Assembly: GCA_003212795.1 (NCBI GenBank) | Contig: QCOV01000001.1 | Span: 525,321 to 589,320, forward strand | Direction of reading: 5' to 3' | Length of the DNA stretch: 64,000 nucleotides | DNA from: OCS116 cluster bacterium AG-435-F03 | Lineage (GTDB): Bacteria; Pseudomonadota; Alphaproteobacteria; MED-G09 | Part shown: piece by piece, positions 51,778 to 61,185 of the stretch | How the letters are laid out: each line of letters begins with the position of its first letter | How positions within the stretch are numbered: position 1 is the first letter of the stretch | Position numbers and translations under genes: made by a program | Notes under the pieces: model-generated | Database searches by the model: none | Told to the model about the DNA's origin: nothing | Seen by the model: only the letters and a program-made list of their open reading frames with translations

Positions 51778-52217
51778 TCATTACCTTTAATGAAGAAATA
51801 TAAACCTATAGTAAGAAGAAATAATTGCTCACTAGCAAATAATATTTTTCCTCTCTCTCCAATAAATATACTCCAATCAGAATGAGCAATAATTAAAGCA
51901 CTTATCATAATTACTATTACACCTGCGCCAGATAATCTTGTTAACAAATTAGATAAAACAGGTAGTGATTTAATTAATAATCCTCCAATAATTATGGTTA
52001 TACCGGCAAGCATCTCTCCCCAAGCAACTAAATATGTCATAAGTTTTGGGTATAGAACTCCTTGAGAACCAAGAAAACTTGTAAATCCATCAATAATTTT
52101 AAATTTTCCATAACCATGTAAAAAAAAAGATATACCTAGAGTTATCCTTAAAAGAAAATGAGCATAATTATAAAGTGGAGAAAACAATCTATTTAAAAAA
52201 GAATTTATTAGCATCAT
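51774..52217 (-). CDS. DoxX family membrane protein
   Basis: A 147-residue protein with four helices typical of DoxX/DoxD-like proteins: LLRITLGISFFLHGYGKF near the N-terminus, then LMTYLVAWGEMLAGITIIIGG and the C-terminal SEQLFLLTIGLYFFIKG. Family members are linked to quinone redox or thiosulfate oxidation, but many have unknown roles. It is coupled with the NTF2-like gene downstream. Confidence 0.85.
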   Translation of the reverse strand: MMLINSFLNRLFSPLYNYAHFLLRITLGISFFLHGYGKFKIIDGFTSFLGSQGVLYPKLMTYLVAWGEMLAGITIIIGGLLIKSLPVLSNLLTRLSGAGVIVIMISALIIAHSDWSIFIGERGKILFASEQLFLLTIGLYFFIKGND

Positions 52218-52355
52218 CTACTTACTCCCTAAAATTTAATTAATTTAACTAAGTGATTCCATTAATTCAGATTAACACTTTTTTTGTGTTTTTTTTTATT
52301 TTTAAAAATTTGGCATGTTTTTTGATTATTAGAAATAGAATTATAGGAGTAATTA

Positions 52356-52433
52356 ATGTCAATTCTAAATAACATAATGATGATAGTTTTATTTTCAGCA
52401 GTGATAATAGCTGTTCAACCACTTTTCATATAA
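52356..52433 (+). CDS. likely 25-residue single-helix membrane peptide
   Basis: ATG 52356 to TAA 52431-52433; the sequence starts MSILNNIMMIVLFSAVIIAV and ends QPLFI. A strong ribosome site, TAGGAG, lies at correct spacing, which sets it apart from the other tiny frames. It is too short for the ORF track. It is followed after 10 bases by the 66-residue membrane protein, suggesting a small-membrane-protein operon. It resembles in size the accessory peptides of oxidases, but no family can be named. Confidence 0.55.
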   Translation: MSILNNIMMIVLFSAVIIAVQPLFI

Positions 52434-52443
52434 ATAAATTATC

Positions 52444-52644
52444 ATGTTTACGAAAAAAATTTTTATAGAGATAACTAAACTTGCTATATGTATTCTTGGT
52501 GTTCTAACTCTTTATATATCATTGGCTTCCATTATTAATGGCCAATATGCTTTATTTAGCTATCTTCTGCCTTTTAATATTGCATTTGTAGTATGGTATC
52601 ATTTTAGGCTAAATAATATTTCTTTGAGGTTCTTTAAGTATTAA
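52444..52644 (+). CDS. small hypothetical membrane protein, two helices
   Basis: A 66-residue protein: a lysine-rich start, a helix LAICILGVLTLYISLASII, a short loop NGQYALF, a second helix LLPFNIAFVVWYHF, and a basic tail. No family is recognised. It lies between a 25-residue peptide and the UPF0114 gene on the same strand, so it may be co-transcribed with both. Confidence 0.5.
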   Translation: MFTKKIFIEITKLAICILGVLTLYISLASIINGQYALFSYLLPFNIAFVVWYHFRLNNISLRFFKY

Positions 52645-52697
52645 GAAATTAATAAATAATTTTTTAATAAAATTATGAATCGCATTAAATAATAGAT

Positions 52698-53213
52698 GTG
52701 CATAAAATATTAGAAAATACACTTGAAAAATTTATCTTTGCAAGTCGTTGGCTACTTGCTCCAATTTATGTAATTCTCTCCATCTCACTTTTTTTCATAA
52801 CTATAAAAGTTCTTGAAGAGTTTATAAGTTTTATTCCAGTGCTAGGCTCATCAGATCTTAAAGATATGATGCTCTTTATATTGCATATTATTGATTTAGC
52901 TTTAGTTGCTAATCTAACACTTATGATTATCTTTTCAGGTTATGAAAATTTTGTTTCAAGAATAAGTATCGCTGATGGAAGTGAAGATAAACCAGATTGG
53001 ATGGGAACTGTCGATTTTAGTGAATTAAAATTAAAGTTGGTAGCTTCAATAGTTGCTATATCAGGGATTAATCTTCTTGAAACTTTTATGGACATAGGAA
53101 AAAAAAGTGAAAATGAAATCTTTTGGATGATTATTATTCATGTTGTTTTTGTAGGTTCAGGTGTTTTATTAGCTTTGATGGATTATATTTCATCAAAATC
53201 AAAAAAGAATTAA
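52698..53213 (+). CDS. UPF0114 / YqhA family membrane protein
   Basis: A 171-residue membrane protein of the TIGR00645/YqhA family. The N-terminal LENTLEKFIFASRWLLAPIYVILSISLFF is characteristic, as are LHIIDLALVANLTLMIIFSGYENFVSR and LVASIVAISGINLLETFMD. Four helices are predicted. The start is GTG at 52698 (VHKILEN). The function is unknown; the family is widespread. Confidence 0.88.
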   Translation: MHKILENTLEKFIFASRWLLAPIYVILSISLFFITIKVLEEFISFIPVLGSSDLKDMMLFILHIIDLALVANLTLMIIFSGYENFVSRISIADGSEDKPDWMGTVDFSELKLKLVASIVAISGINLLETFMDIGKKSENEIFWMIIIHVVFVGSGVLLALMDYISSKSKKN

Positions 53214-53283
53214 ATCTTATAAATCTATAAAAATAGAATATAATTAAATTTATTTAGCTTACTTAAGATTTTAAGGATTTTAA

Positions 53284-53658
53284 ATGGCACTAAAACCAGG
53301 CCCAATGAAAGTAATTCATAATTTTTTTAAAACAAAAGATGAAGTTCTTGATGATATTAAAAAATTAGATCTTTGGCCAAGTGTATATGTTTCTGATAGA
53401 ATGGATGAACTTCCGCCTCATTGGCATGACTTAGATAATTGCGGGTATGTAATGCAAGGAAGTAGTTATGTTATAGACGAGAAAGGAGAGCGAATTCCTC
53501 TTAATCCCGGAGATAAACTTCATATACCTGCAGGTGCGATTCATGCAGAAGGAAAGGTAGAAGAACAAATGATTTATATTGTTGGGTTGTCTGAGCCAGG
53601 AAATTTATTAGAAAAACTATCGTTACTAGATCCAAAAGATAGCCCACTTAAATACTAA
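53284..53658 (+). CDS. cupin domain protein
   Basis: A 124-residue single cupin. The metal site is in LPPHWHDLDNCGYVMQGSS and the second motif is LNPGDKLHIPAGAIHAEGKV. It may bind a small molecule or metal. It lies alone between the UPF0114 gene and tRNA-Pro(GGG). The 70-base gap upstream is AT-rich. The specific function is unknown. Confidence 0.85.
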   Translation: MALKPGPMKVIHNFFKTKDEVLDDIKKLDLWPSVYVSDRMDELPPHWHDLDNCGYVMQGSSYVIDEKGERIPLNPGDKLHIPAGAIHAEGKVEEQMIYIVGLSEPGNLLEKLSLLDPKDSPLKY

Positions 53659-53666
53659 TATTTATT

Positions 53667-53743
53667 TGGTCGGAGCGGCGGGATTTGAACCCACGACCCC
53701 TTGTCCCCCAGACAAGTGCGCTACCGGGCTGCGCTACGCTCCG
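53667..53743 (-). tRNA. tRNA-Pro (anticodon GGG)
   Basis: A 77-base cloverleaf on the minus strand: acceptor CGGAGCG with CGCTCCG, anticodon stem CTTGT/ACAAG with loop CTGGGGG and anticodon GGG, T loop GTTCAAATC and an encoded CCA. It lies six bases downstream of the merR-like gene and may be cut from that transcript. Confidence 0.96.
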
Positions 53744-53749
53744 AAGCTT

Positions 53750-54106
53750 TTAAAGGGAAGATCGAATTTCTATAAGTTCATTGATAATGAGCTGTTTGAT
53801 ATCTAATGAGTCTTTGCCATCATTTGTTTGAATTATTATTTCTTTATTCGTTAGACCTTCATTAGTATTAATCTTTTTAAGCTGCTCAACAGCACCTTTA
53901 ATGGTTAAGCCGTTATCATACAAAAGAGATTTAATAACTTTTAATTTATCAATATCAGAAGGTCTATAAAATCGCCTTCCCCCCGATCTCTTAACTGGTC
54001 TGAGTTGAGAAAATTTGGTTTCCCAAAAACGTAATACATATGGTTCAACTCCAACTTCATTTGAAGCTTCACCAATAGTTCTATAGGCATCGGGTCCTTT
54101 ATTCAT
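53750..54106 (-). CDS. MerR family transcriptional regulator
   Basis: A 118-residue DNA-binding protein with a MerR winged helix-turn-helix: YRTIGEASNEVGVEPYVLRFWETKFSQLRPVKRSGGRRFYRPSDIDKL. The C-terminal region is short, with no metal-binding cysteines. In alphaproteobacteria this type of MerR gene follows ihfA, as here (7-base gap). Its target genes are unknown. Confidence 0.92.
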   Translation of the reverse strand: MNKGPDAYRTIGEASNEVGVEPYVLRFWETKFSQLRPVKRSGGRRFYRPSDIDKLKVIKSLLYDNGLTIKGAVEQLKKINTNEGLTNKEIIIQTNDGKDSLDIKQLIINELIEIRSSL

Positions 54107-54113
54107 AATAATC

Positions 54114-54401
54114 TTAGCTGTTTACTCTTCTTTTTAATTCTTTACTTGCTCTAAACGAAATAACTCTTCTTGCATCAATGATCGCTTCTTCTTTTGTTTT
54201 AGGATTTCGTCCAATTCTTTCTTTTTTATGTTTAACAGAAAAAGTTCCAAATGATGTTAATTTCACTGAATTCCCATCAATTAAATCTAAAATTATTTCT
54301 TCAAAAAATTGATCAACTATTTCAGAAGCTTCTGTTTTTGAAATTCCAACTTCACTGTAAATTAATTCCGCCAGTTCTGCGCGAGTAAGTGTTTCAGACA
54401 T
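54114..54401 (-). CDS. ihfA: integration host factor subunit alpha
   Basis: A 95-residue HU/IHF-family protein: TLTRAELAELIYSEVGISKTEASEIVDQFF, VKLTSFGTFSVKHKKERIGRNPKTKEEAII and RRVISFRASKELKRRV. It bends DNA as a heterodimer with IhfB and serves recombination and transcription. It lies 59 bases downstream of fabH in the conserved plsX-fabH-ihfA-merR cluster. Confidence 0.95.
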   Translation of the reverse strand: MSETLTRAELAELIYSEVGISKTEASEIVDQFFEEIILDLIDGNSVKLTSFGTFSVKHKKERIGRNPKTKEEAIIDARRVISFRASKELKRRVNS

Positions 54402-54460
54402 ATCCCCTCTCGATTTAATATCACATAAAACTATGATAATTCATTAAAATCAAGCTTTAA

Positions 54461-55438
54461 CTACCATCTAATTAAGCTTGAGCCCCATGTAAAACCTCCG
54501 CCCATTGCTGCTAATAAAACAATATCACCTTTGCTAATATTATTATTATAAACAGCTTCATTTAAAGCCAGCGGTATAGATGCTGCAGATGTATTTGCGT
54601 GCTTGTCTACAGTTACAATAATCTTATCTTTTTCTATACCTATTTTTTTAGCAACAGCATCTAAAATTCTTGAGTTGGCTTGATGAGGTACAAACCAATC
54701 AATATCTTCAATTGTCATATCATTGGTATCAAGAGCTTCAATTATTGATGAAGAAATATTCTTTACAGCATGCTTAAAGACACCACCTCCATCCATTCTA
54801 AGAAAACCAACATTATTTGAAGTGGATGGACCTCCATCAACATAAAGCATATCTTTGTAATCACCGTCAGAATAAAGGTGATTACTTAAAATTTGGCTAG
54901 AAGAGCTATAATCAGTAGATTTTAAAACTACAGCCCCTGAACCATCTCCAAATAGAACGCATGTTGATCTATCATTCCAATCAAGAATTCTGCTGAATGT
55001 CTCTGAACCAATGACTAATGCGTAATTAGACTTTCCAAGCCTTATTGCATTGTCTGCAAGTTCAAGGGCATATACAAATCCTGAACATACTGCTTGCACA
55101 TCATAAGCATATCCTTTTTTTATTCCCAATCCAGATTGAATTGATGTTGCTGTTGCTGGAAAGGTGTTATCGGGAGTAGCCGTAGCTAAAATTATCAAAT
55201 CTATGTCTTGCGAAGAAATTCCTGCATTTTTTATAGCATTTTTTGCAGCTTGAATTCCTAACGATGAAGTAGTTTCAGATTCATCAGCAATTCTTCTCTC
55301 TTGTATTCCAGTTCTTTCCTTAATCCATTCATCACTTGTTTCTACAGTCTTAGAAAGCTCATCATTAGTTACAACCTTATCTGGTAAATAGCCGCCTACC
55401 CCTATAACTTTTGATCGATAAAATTTTTCGCCTGACAT
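54461..55438 (-). CDS. fabH: beta-ketoacyl-ACP synthase III
   Basis: A 325-residue condensing enzyme that starts fatty acid synthesis from acetyl-CoA and malonyl-ACP. The catalytic Cys is in [13 protein letters not shown], the His in [11 protein letters not shown] and the Asn in [15 protein letters not shown]. The C-terminal [13 protein letters not shown] is typical. Its start shares one base with the plsX stop. Confidence 0.97.
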   Translation of the reverse strand: MSGEKFYRSKVIGVGGYLPDKVVTNDELSKTVETSDEWIKERTGIQERRIADESETTSSLGIQAAKNAIKNAGISSQDIDLIILATATPDNTFPATATSIQSGLGIKKGYAYDVQAVCSGFVYALELADNAIRLGKSNYALVIGSETFSRILDWNDRSTCVLFGDGSGAVVLKSTDYSSSSQILSNHLYSDGDYKDMLYVDGGPSTSNNVGFLRMDGGGVFKHAVKNISSSIIEALDTNDMTIEDIDWFVPHQANSRILDAVAKKIGIEKDKIIVTVDKHANTSAASIPLALNEAVYNNNISKGDIVLLAAMGGGFTWGSSLIRW

Positions 55439-56451
55439 TAAATATTTTCCTCAATGAGATCACTTATCTTCTTTGAAACATCTGAACGAGCAAGATTTAC
55501 ACTAAATTGAATAGCGTTTGAAAACCCTAAAAAGTCAGTTCCACCATGACTTTTAACTACTAATCCATTAAGGCCTAAAAAGAAACCACCATTATTTCCG
55601 CGAGGATCAATTTTATCTTTTAGAGATTTAAGGGAATTTTGAGCAATAAACATTCCCAATTTTCCTGTAAGACTAGATTTTAAGCTATCAGTTAAATAAA
55701 AAGCAATAAGTTTGGCAATTCCTTCAGCTGTTTTTAAAGCAACATTACCAGTAAAACCATCTGTAATAATTACATCTGCAGTACCTTTTGATAAATCATC
55801 ACCCTCAACAAAACCAATAAAATTATCATTAAAGATATTGTTTAATTTATCATTGGCCTCTTGAAGATTATTAGATCCCTTAATCTCTTCATGACCTATA
55901 TTTAAGATTGCTATTTTTGGGTTTTCTTTTTTTAAAACACAAATAGCATATGCATACCCCATAATACCAAATTGAATTAATTGATTTGGTGAAACATCAA
56001 TATTTGCCCCTAAATCCAAAACAACTGAATTTCCTTTTGGGTTAGGCCATAAAGCTGTAATTGCAGGTCTTTCAATTCCATCAACTGTTTTTAATATTAA
56101 TTTTGATAAGGCCATTAACGCACCTGTATTCCCTGCCGAGAGAACAACATCTGACTCATTATTAGCGCATGAAGCAATACTCATCCACATAGATGAGTCT
56201 TTTCCAATTCTTCTAATTGCATCAGCAGGTTTCGCATCCATTGGAACATAGTTTTCAGTATGAAAGATGGTTAATTTTTTTTCTAAAGATGGATATTTTT
56301 TTAGAACTTTATGAATTTCATTTTCATTACCAAATAAGTTTGCATGAACATTGTCTAACTGATCTAAAGCATGATTTAAGCCTTTAACGGTTACCTCTGG
56401 CCCAAAATCACCTCCCATCATATCAATTGATATTTTTGTTATATCTGACAA
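55438..56451 (-). CDS. plsX: phosphate acyltransferase
   Basis: A 337-residue enzyme making acyl-phosphate from acyl-ACP for phospholipid synthesis. The N-terminal [33 protein letters not shown] and [18 protein letters not shown] are diagnostic. It lies 20 bases after the cytochrome chaperone gene and overlaps fabH by one base. Full length. Confidence 0.97.
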   Translation of the reverse strand: MSDITKISIDMMGGDFGPEVTVKGLNHALDQLDNVHANLFGNENEIHKVLKKYPSLEKKLTIFHTENYVPMDAKPADAIRRIGKDSSMWMSIASCANNESDVVLSAGNTGALMALSKLILKTVDGIERPAITALWPNPKGNSVVLDLGANIDVSPNQLIQFGIMGYAYAICVLKKENPKIAILNIGHEEIKGSNNLQEANDKLNNIFNDNFIGFVEGDDLSKGTADVIITDGFTGNVALKTAEGIAKLIAFYLTDSLKSSLTGKLGMFIAQNSLKSLKDKIDPRGNNGGFFLGLNGLVVKSHGGTDFLGFSNAIQFSVNLARSDVSKKISDLIEENI

Positions 56452-56471
56452 GCTTTATTAATTTTAAAGAA

Positions 56472-57014
56472 TTAAAACTCCCTTTTTGATTCTTCAATTA
56501 TATCTTTATAAGATTTATTGTTGTACTTATGTATTTTTTTATAAACATATTCGCTTAATTTATGAACTTTATTAGTTAACTCTTTATCTAGAGGCCAGAT
56601 ATTTCTTAAAAGGGCCTCGTCAAAAGATTTCCTATCATTAATTGTATTTGAATAAATACTTAATCTTCCATACATTGATTTAGCTGCAATTTTCATTTTC
56701 TTAGAAAAAGTATTGTCACTGATTCCCAATTCTCTATAAGTTGACTCCAATTCATCTATAAATGTTTCTAATAGATTCTGTTTAAATAACTTATTTTCAT
56801 TATTATTTTGGTCTAAAGAATTAAAAATAATGAAAATATGTAGAATGATAATTTCAAACCTTCCATTAATATCGTTTTTAACTTCTAAGTCATTGAAAAA
56901 CCAATCATTGTATGACTGAACAAGTATTTTCTTGTAAAGCGCTTCATGAGGTAAGTTATATTCTTTAAAATTTACTTTTTTATAAGAAAATAGATTTTTA
57001 AATTTTTTAAACAT
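56472..57014 (-). CDS. ubiquinol-cytochrome c chaperone (CBP3/UQCC-like)
   Basis: A 180-residue helical protein. NLPHEALYKKILVQSYNDWFFNDLEVKNDINGRFEIIILHIFII, then LLETFIDELESTYRELGISDNTFSKKMKIAAKSMYGRL, match the ubiquinol-cytochrome C chaperone family, which helps assemble the bc1 complex. It is a sign of alphaproteobacterial origin. It is divergent from bamE by 76 bases and upstream of plsX. Confidence 0.88.
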   Translation of the reverse strand: MFKKFKNLFSYKKVNFKEYNLPHEALYKKILVQSYNDWFFNDLEVKNDINGRFEIIILHIFIIFNSLDQNNNENKLFKQNLLETFIDELESTYRELGISDNTFSKKMKIAAKSMYGRLSIYSNTINDRKSFDEALLRNIWPLDKELTNKVHKLSEYVYKKIHKYNNKSYKDIIEESKREF

Positions 57015-57090
57015 TTAATTTTGAAATATTGACATAGTTGTAATAAAAGACCATTTCTAATAATGTTTATTTTAATGTAAATATATAGAT

Positions 57091-57540
57091 ATGAAATTAA
57101 TTTTTGAAAAATTTATATTTGTTGCCCTATGTTCTACAATAATCAATTGTTCACCAATTGTAGAAAATAGAGGATATGTCTTTGATAATAAGCTTATCTC
57201 GCAAATAGAGGTGGGTAAAACAAATGCTGGACAAGTTTTAAATATATTAGGAACACCATCAACAACATCTACTATTGATGCTAAGACTTGGTACTATATT
57301 TATAGTAAGGCCGAAACTACCGCATTTTATCAGCCAAGTGTTTCTCAGAGAAGAATAATAACTGTTGGTTTTAATGATGATAGTAGGGTTACATATTTAG
57401 AAGAATATGGATTACAAGACGGAAATATAATTGCCTTTAATTCAAATTCTACACCAACAAGAGGAAGAGAGCTTACTATTCTTCAACAATTGTTTGGTAA
57501 CTTAGGAAGATTAGGAGCAGGTAATTTGCCTGGAAATTAA
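57091..57540 (+). CDS. bamE: outer membrane assembly lipoprotein BamE
   Basis: A 149-residue lipoprotein with lipobox-like STIINC (Cys at about residue 20). The SmpA/OmlA domain is seen in RGYVFDNKLISQIEVGKTNAGQVLNILGTPSTTSTIDAKTWYYI. BamE is part of the BAM complex that inserts outer-membrane proteins. The C-terminal TPTRGRELTILQQLFGNLGRLG extension is typical of alphaproteobacterial BamE. The stop overlaps the next ATG (TAATG). Confidence 0.93.
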   Translation: MKLIFEKFIFVALCSTIINCSPIVENRGYVFDNKLISQIEVGKTNAGQVLNILGTPSTTSTIDAKTWYYIYSKAETTAFYQPSVSQRRIITVGFNDDSRVTYLEEYGLQDGNIIAFNSNSTPTRGRELTILQQLFGNLGRLGAGNLPGN

Positions 57541-57875
57541 TGGTAAAAGAAATTAATTTTGAGATTCTTGATAGCGCTGCTCAGCAAATTAAGGAAATCA
57601 TTAAGAATGAAAAATCAGATACTTATCTAAGAATTGAAATTCTTGGAGGTGGTTGTGCGGGCTTTTCATATAAAATCGATTTAGATAACAACATCAATGA
57701 TGATGATATAGTTTTATCAAAAGATAGTGTTAAAGTTCTAATAAACAGAGCTTTTATTCCTTATCTAGATGGCTCAACAATAGAATTTGCTGATGAACTT
57801 ATTGGAAAATCTTTTAAAATTAATAATCCAAATGCCACATCATCTTGTGGCTGCGGAACTTCTTTTTCAGTCTAA
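57540..57875 (+). CDS. A-type Fe-S cluster carrier (ErpA/IscA-like)
   Basis: A 111-residue HesB/IscA-family protein. The three cysteines that hold the cluster are in LGGGCAGFSYKID and TSSCGCGTSFSV. It passes Fe-S clusters to target enzymes. It overlaps bamE at the start and the exonuclease gene at the end by one base each, a tight three-gene unit. Confidence 0.93.
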   Translation: MVKEINFEILDSAAQQIKEIIKNEKSDTYLRIEILGGGCAGFSYKIDLDNNINDDDIVLSKDSVKVLINRAFIPYLDGSTIEFADELIGKSFKINNPNATSSCGCGTSFSV

Positions 57876-58654
57876 TGAAGGTTGCTTCATGGAATGTAAA
57901 TTCGGTTAGAACAAGGATTGATAATATTCTCGAATGGATTAAGAAAGAAAATCCAGATATTTTATGTCTTCAAGAAATTAAAGTTATTACAGAAAGCTTT
58001 CCAAGAGAGCCTTTTGAAGATTTAGGCTATAACTTAATAATCAATGGTCAAAAAAGTTATAATGGAGTAGCTACATTATCAAAATTTTTAATAGAGGAAA
58101 ATATAACAAAAATACCAAATTTTGATGATGATCAAGCAAGGTATATAGAAACAGTTCATTCCGTAAATTCAAAAGTAATTCGTATATCAAATATTTATTT
58201 ACCCAATGGAAATCCCTACCCTGGTGATAAATTTGATTACAAATTAAATTGGATGAAAGCTTTAAAAGAACACTTAATTTCACTAAATATTAGAGATGAG
58301 TCATTTGTTTTACTTGGTGACTTTAATGTTATTCCTGAAAGTATTGATGCTTATGATGCTGATAAATGGCTAAATGATGCTCTATTTACTATTGAAACGA
58401 GAAAAGAATTTAGAGAAATTGTTTCGTTAGGTTTAAATGATATGTATCGAGCATATAATCCTTTAGCAAAAGACTTTACATTTTGGGATTATCAAAGAGG
58501 AGCATGGCAAAAAAACGAGGGAATTAGAATAGATCATATTTTGGCATCACCTATTGCGGCTGATCAAATTAGCAATATAGTTATTGATAAAGAAGAAAGA
58601 GATAAGAATAAGCCCTCAGATCATGTTCCAATAATTGCTGAAATCGATCTTTAA
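57875..58654 (+). CDS. xth: exodeoxyribonuclease III
   Basis: A 259-residue AP endonuclease/exonuclease. Motifs: MKVASWNVNSVRTRI, ILCLQEIK (metal Glu), VLLGDFNVIPESID (catalytic Asp-Asn), and DHVPIIAEIDL at the end (Asp-His). It repairs abasic sites. The track start at 57845 lies in the upstream gene; ATG 57875 overlaps that stop (TAATG) and fits the family start. It is convergent with ilvD, two bases apart. Confidence 0.95.
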   Translation: MKVASWNVNSVRTRIDNILEWIKKENPDILCLQEIKVITESFPREPFEDLGYNLIINGQKSYNGVATLSKFLIEENITKIPNFDDDQARYIETVHSVNSKVIRISNIYLPNGNPYPGDKFDYKLNWMKALKEHLISLNIRDESFVLLGDFNVIPESIDAYDADKWLNDALFTIETRKEFREIVSLGLNDMYRAYNPLAKDFTFWDYQRGAWQKNEGIRIDHILASPIAADQISNIVIDKEERDKNKPSDHVPIIAEIDL

Positions 58655-58656
58655 GT

Positions 58657-60381
58657 TTATATATCAGCGTAGCAATGAGTTTCTTCTTTAGCGCCTGGAT
58701 GCGTTACCGCACCATATCTAGCTGGACCTACTTGACGAGAGTATTTCCATAATGTACCAGAATTATAGTCTGTTTTCGGTTTAACCCATTGTTTTTTTCT
58801 ATTTGATAATTCTTCTTTAGTTAAATCAACTTCTATAGTTCCTGAGTCCGCATCTATTGATATTATATCTCCATCTTTTATGAGAGCAATCGGTCCACCA
58901 TCAGCAGCTTCGGGGCCAACATGACCTATACAAAACCCTCTAGTTCCGCCTGAAAATCTTCCATCAGTAACTAATGCAACCTTATCTCCTTTTCCCTGTC
59001 CATAAAGAGCTGCAGTAGTTGATAACATTTCTCGCATTCCTGGGCCTCCTTTTGGACCTTCATAACGTATAACAATTACATCACCATCGTTATAATTTTT
59101 GTTTTCTACAGCAATAAAAGCATCTTCTTCACAATCAAAACATCTTGCAGGACCTGTAAATTTTAAATTATCCATTCCAGCAACTTTAACGATTGCGCCG
59201 TCAGGAGCAAAATTACCTTTCAATCCAACTACACCACCTGTCTTTGTAATAGGTTTATTTGCTGGATAAATTACTTTTTGAGTAGCATCAAATGTTACCT
59301 CTGATATATTTTCTGCAATTGATTTACCGGTTACCGTAAGGCAATCGCCATTTATAAAACCTTCATCTAAGAGAGTTTTTAATAACATAGGTACTCCTCC
59401 AGCTTCATGCATATCTTTTGCAACATAATTACCACCGGGCTTTAAATCTGCAATATATGGAGTAGACTTAAAAATATCAGCTACATCAAATAAATCAAAA
59501 TCTATACCGATTTCATTAGCCATTGCTGGTAAGTGTAGTGCTCCATTTGTTGATCCTCCTGTGGCCGCAACAACTACTGCCGCATTTATAAATGACTCTC
59601 TTGTAACAATATCTCGAGGCCTAATATTATTTTCGAGTAAATCCATAACAGCTTTTCCAGAATCAAAGGCATATTTATCTCTACTTTCATCTGGCGCAGG
59701 AGGTCCAGCTGAGTAAGGTAATGCTAGTCCTATTGCTTCAGAAACACATGCCATAGTATTTGCGGTAAATTGTCCTCCACATGATCCTGCGCTTGGACAT
59801 GCCACACATTCTAATTCATATAAGTCTTCCTCACTTATTTTACCTGCAGAAAATTCGCCTACTGCTTCAAATACATCAACAACTGTTACATCTTTTCCTT
59901 TATAGCTTCCTGGAAGGATAGAGCCTCCATATATAAATACTGATGGAACATTTAATCTTAACATTGCCATCATCATACCAGGTAAGGATTTATCACAACC
60001 TGCTACTCCAACTAAAGCATCATAACAATGACCTCTCATAGATACCTCTATTGAGTCAGAGATTATCTCTCTACTTACTAGAGAAGACTTCATTCCTTGG
60101 TGTCCCATAGCAATTCCATCAGTTACAGTAATAGTTGTAAATTCTCTTGGGGTTCCACCCTCTTTTGAAACACCTTCTTTAACACTCTTAGATTGCCTCA
60201 TTAGGGAAATATTACAAGGAGCTGATTCATTCCAACATGTCGCAACACCTATAAAAGGTTTATCTATATCATCCTCATCCAAACCCATTGCATAATAATA
60301 GGATCTATGAGGGGCTTTTTCAGAGCCTACTCTGACATGCCTACTGGGTAATTTACTATGGTCAAAATTTCTTTTTTTCAT
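58657..60381 (-). CDS. ilvD: dihydroxy-acid dehydratase
   Basis: A 574-residue Fe-S enzyme of branched-chain amino acid and pantothenate biosynthesis. Cluster cysteines are in [27 protein letters not shown] and [16 protein letters not shown]. The C-terminal [27 protein letters not shown] is diagnostic. Full length, 10 bases downstream of the methyltransferase gene. Confidence 0.97.
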   Translation of the reverse strand: MKKRNFDHSKLPSRHVRVGSEKAPHRSYYYAMGLDEDDIDKPFIGVATCWNESAPCNISLMRQSKSVKEGVSKEGGTPREFTTITVTDGIAMGHQGMKSSLVSREIISDSIEVSMRGHCYDALVGVAGCDKSLPGMMMAMLRLNVPSVFIYGGSILPGSYKGKDVTVVDVFEAVGEFSAGKISEEDLYELECVACPSAGSCGGQFTANTMACVSEAIGLALPYSAGPPAPDESRDKYAFDSGKAVMDLLENNIRPRDIVTRESFINAAVVVAATGGSTNGALHLPAMANEIGIDFDLFDVADIFKSTPYIADLKPGGNYVAKDMHEAGGVPMLLKTLLDEGFINGDCLTVTGKSIAENISEVTFDATQKVIYPANKPITKTGGVVGLKGNFAPDGAIVKVAGMDNLKFTGPARCFDCEEDAFIAVENKNYNDGDVIVIRYEGPKGGPGMREMLSTTAALYGQGKGDKVALVTDGRFSGGTRGFCIGHVGPEAADGGPIALIKDGDIISIDADSGTIEVDLTKEELSNRKKQWVKPKTDYNSGTLWKYSRQVGPARYGAVTHPGAKEETHCYADI

Positions 60382-60391
60382 TTTAATAATC

Positions 60392-61183
60392 TTAAATTGG
60401 TTGTGCTACCATCCACATGTTATCACTTGTAATCTGTTTATCTAAATAATTAAACTTTATAATTTTGTATCCTGCTTTTTTTACCATCTTCGTCAGAGTA
60501 AATGGTGTAAATTGATTTACATGATCAGGAAATCTATAGCCGCACCAATTTTTTCCTCTTACACTTCTATTGACTGAAGCATAATTTGGAACCTTTATTA
60601 TTATACTTCCATCACTAGTTAATGTTTCCTTAAGTTCATCTAAAACTTCAAATGGGTGATGCTCATGCTCTAGATATGACCTTAAGATTGCGCCCTTAAA
60701 TTTATTCTTACCATATTCTTTCAAAACATCTGTGGCAGGGGCGCATATAGCTGTTCCCCCTCTTTTTTCAAAGTTGGTTTTTGCTTCAAAGGCTGATTTT
60801 TCTGATATATCTATTCCAAATGGGATAAATTTTTGAGGAATATCATCAAATTTAACACCTGAACCGCATCCAATATCAAGAACTTGGCCTTCTTTTATAT
60901 ATTTATCTAATAAAAACAATAATTTATTTCTTTTTATTAAACCTTTAATAGATCTTCTTATTTTTTTTGATAATTTTATATCTTTTGAAGGACTAAAGTT
61001 TTTCTCCCAGGCGAATTCTTCTTTCATCATTTCATATACTGGAACTTCAGGCATATAAACAAAAGAACATTCTGAGCATTCTACTAATTCCCAGTTATCA
61101 TGCATTAAAATACTAATTTCACTATTTTCGGCATTACATAAAGGACAATTTTTCCTTTTTTTTATTTTTATATCATTACTCAT
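60392..61183 (-). CDS. class I SAM methyltransferase with N-terminal zinc ribbon
   Basis: A 263-residue protein. Four cysteines (CPLCNAEN and ECSECSFVY) form a small zinc-binding motif seen in sugar- or lipid-modifying methyltransferases. The SAM domain has [31 protein letters not shown], and [21 protein letters not shown]. It may methylate a sugar or small molecule. It lies between valS and ilvD with very short gaps. The substrate is unknown. Confidence 0.88.
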   Translation of the reverse strand: MSNDIKIKKRKNCPLCNAENSEISILMHDNWELVECSECSFVYMPEVPVYEMMKEEFAWEKNFSPSKDIKLSKKIRRSIKGLIKRNKLLFLLDKYIKEGQVLDIGCGSGVKFDDIPQKFIPFGIDISEKSAFEAKTNFEKRGGTAICAPATDVLKEYGKNKFKGAILRSYLEHEHHPFEVLDELKETLTSDGSIIIKVPNYASVNRSVRGKNWCGYRFPDHVNQFTPFTLTKMVKKAGYKIIKFNYLDKQITSDNMWMVAQPI

Positions 61184-61185
61184 TA

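Noticed and set aside
52274-52298. AACAC / GTGTT hairpin with a T-run before the 25-residue peptide
   Set aside because: The stem has only five weak base pairs and no upstream gene on that strand needs it, so I do not call a terminator.
29375-53743. Two proline tRNAs as a possible duplication
   Set aside because: They have different anticodons (TGG and GGG) and different stems; both are normal members of a tRNA set.
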